A stretch of DNA of 64,000 nucleotides from Torymus aiolomorphi (taxonomy: Eukaryota > Arthropoda > Insecta > Hymenoptera > Torymidae): positions 5,341,001 to 5,405,000 of the forward strand of contig CM070877.1 of assembly GCA_036365515.1 (NCBI GenBank), in the 5' to 3' direction. Numbering within the stretch: position 1 is the first letter of the stretch; every line of letters starts with the position of its first letter. The notes under the pieces were generated by a model. The model saw only the letters and a list, made by a program, of their open reading frames with translations. It was not told the origin of the DNA and did not search any database. Shown piece after piece: positions 62,860-64,000 of the stretch. A program made the translations under genes and the position numbers.

Positions 62860-64000
62860 AATGTTTGAGAAGGTAGCGAGGTATGAAATGTAAGATCGAA
62901 AAGCAATTCAAATTTGTGATTATTTTGATGCAAGTGTTTTGGCGAAATTCTGCAAATTGTATTATTATTTTGAGAGAAATCGAACCAGAAAGGTCAAACT
63001 TTCGAAAACCCCGAGATGATTTATGACTCACTCGATTTTAATGAACATTGCATTAACCCTTATAAATCAGACTGCAGTACACCTTCGACCGCGCTCGATA
63101 CATCCATAAAAATCGAATTTAATCGAGATTCAATTAAGCGAAAAGCGCGAGAGGTCAACGTTGTTACTCGCCGTATTACACGCGCATTAATCCAAACCGG
63201 ACGCAGTCTGGTTGCAGTGATCGTCCGAAAACTAAGAAAAGAGAGGCTCCGTCTCTTTCTTATTCTCTCGTGACGCGCAATTAAATTGCACATTATAAAA
63301 TATATCCGCTCTCGTTCTGTTTTTCATTCAATTCTCCCTCAGCAGTCGGCGCGACAGGCTGTGGTTCGCGCCGATGACGCAAAGCCGAAAATTACAGTTA
63401 TCGCGTGCGATATGTATCCTCCGCTGTAGAATTATAAGCGCGCGCACGTGTGTGCGAGAAGGCGAGATAAAAATGAAGCCATTATAAGGGTACACGAGGC
63501 TTGGATAATTGGCTACCGGCGATTTTTTCTGAAAATTGAATTAACGGAGTTTACCACTGTTTTCTCGGTATACACCTGCCGCCGAGCATCGCCATAAAAG
63601 CCCCGCGAGTCTCCGCGCCGTCGATGAAATAGGAGATCGAACGTGAGAGAGTTGGGCAAGTGCGCGGTCGATTTTGGCGCAGTGTGCGCGATGTTGGGCG
63701 AGGGAGAAATAAAAGGTGAGTTAGGAAGTGCGGGGAGATGTAGTTGGTTCGAAAGATTTAGGTTGTTAGCTTGATGTTGGATGCAGTTTATGACATTCGA
63801 AGAAGTCTATAATGGTTTGACATCAATAATTGTGGGGCTTTCGAAAAATTACATATACTTACTTTTATAAGATACATTTGTGATTTATATATAATTATGT
63901 TATTTACGTTTAAAATTTTTATTCATAAAAAATTATGCCGGATGAATAATTAATTCCAAGAATAATGTAGCTAGTCGTAAAAAAGTGAAAGTAAACTATT
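62860..64000. other. Right edge of window, no feature recognised
   Basis: AT-rich DNA followed by CGCG-rich stretches from about 63.1 kb. No conserved reading frame, RNA gene or clear repeat seen. Confidence 0.45.

Overview
The window is eukaryotic nuclear DNA, almost certainly from an insect. It has spliced genes with GT-AG introns, AT-rich introns and spacers broken up by CpG-rich patches, many microsatellites, and a dense load of small terminal-inverted-repeat elements. A hymenopteran (wasp, ant or sawfly) is my best guess from the CpG-rich patches and this kind of repeat content, but no single sequence feature proves it. The work is by eye only. Coordinates of exons and element ends come from reading splice sites, reading-frame phase and inverted repeats.

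There are two real genes, convergently arranged. NFRKB (INO80 complex subunit G) lies on the + strand from about 7.5 to 17.1 kb in 15 confidently placed coding exons plus an unresolved short start exon. All exon phases agree and give about 1,733 residues. Inositol-trisphosphate 3-kinase (IP3K) lies on the - strand. Six exons between 26,358 and 19,667 carry a regulatory region, a calmodulin-binding segment and the whole kinase domain. A probable 5' exon at 55,234-54,827 joins in phase, giving a first intron of about 28.5 kb and a protein of about 659 residues. The two genes meet tail to tail between 17.1 and 19.7 kb.

Layout: 0-6.8 kb is repeat territory. It holds TTAA-flanked miniature elements, a dead hAT transposase end, an inverted 92-bp satellite, a frameshifted LINE set in TAA repeats, and foldback DNA. 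7-17.5 kb is NFRKB. 17.1-26.4 kb is the intergenic tail region and the 3' part of IP3K, with long TA/CA microsatellites. 26.4-54.8 kb is IP3K intron 1, which has no recognisable host exon but holds at least ten inverted-repeat elements, some nested. 54.8-55.2 kb is the IP3K 5' exon. 55.2-64 kb is upstream DNA with a 5-bp-duplicating element close to the IP3K start and, at 61.2-62.9 kb, a nest of two elements that splits a tRNA-like sequence.

NFRKB acts in the nucleus as a scaffold of the INO80 chromatin remodeller. IP3K phosphorylates Ins(1,4,5)P3 in calcium signalling. Nothing suggests a functional link between the neighbours. I found no prokaryotic-type system, CRISPR array, rRNA or intact tRNA. 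The most unusual content is the set of miniature-element families, especially those sharing a GAGAGAA terminus, those flanked by TTAA, and the tRNA-like sequence interrupted by a TA-flanked element.
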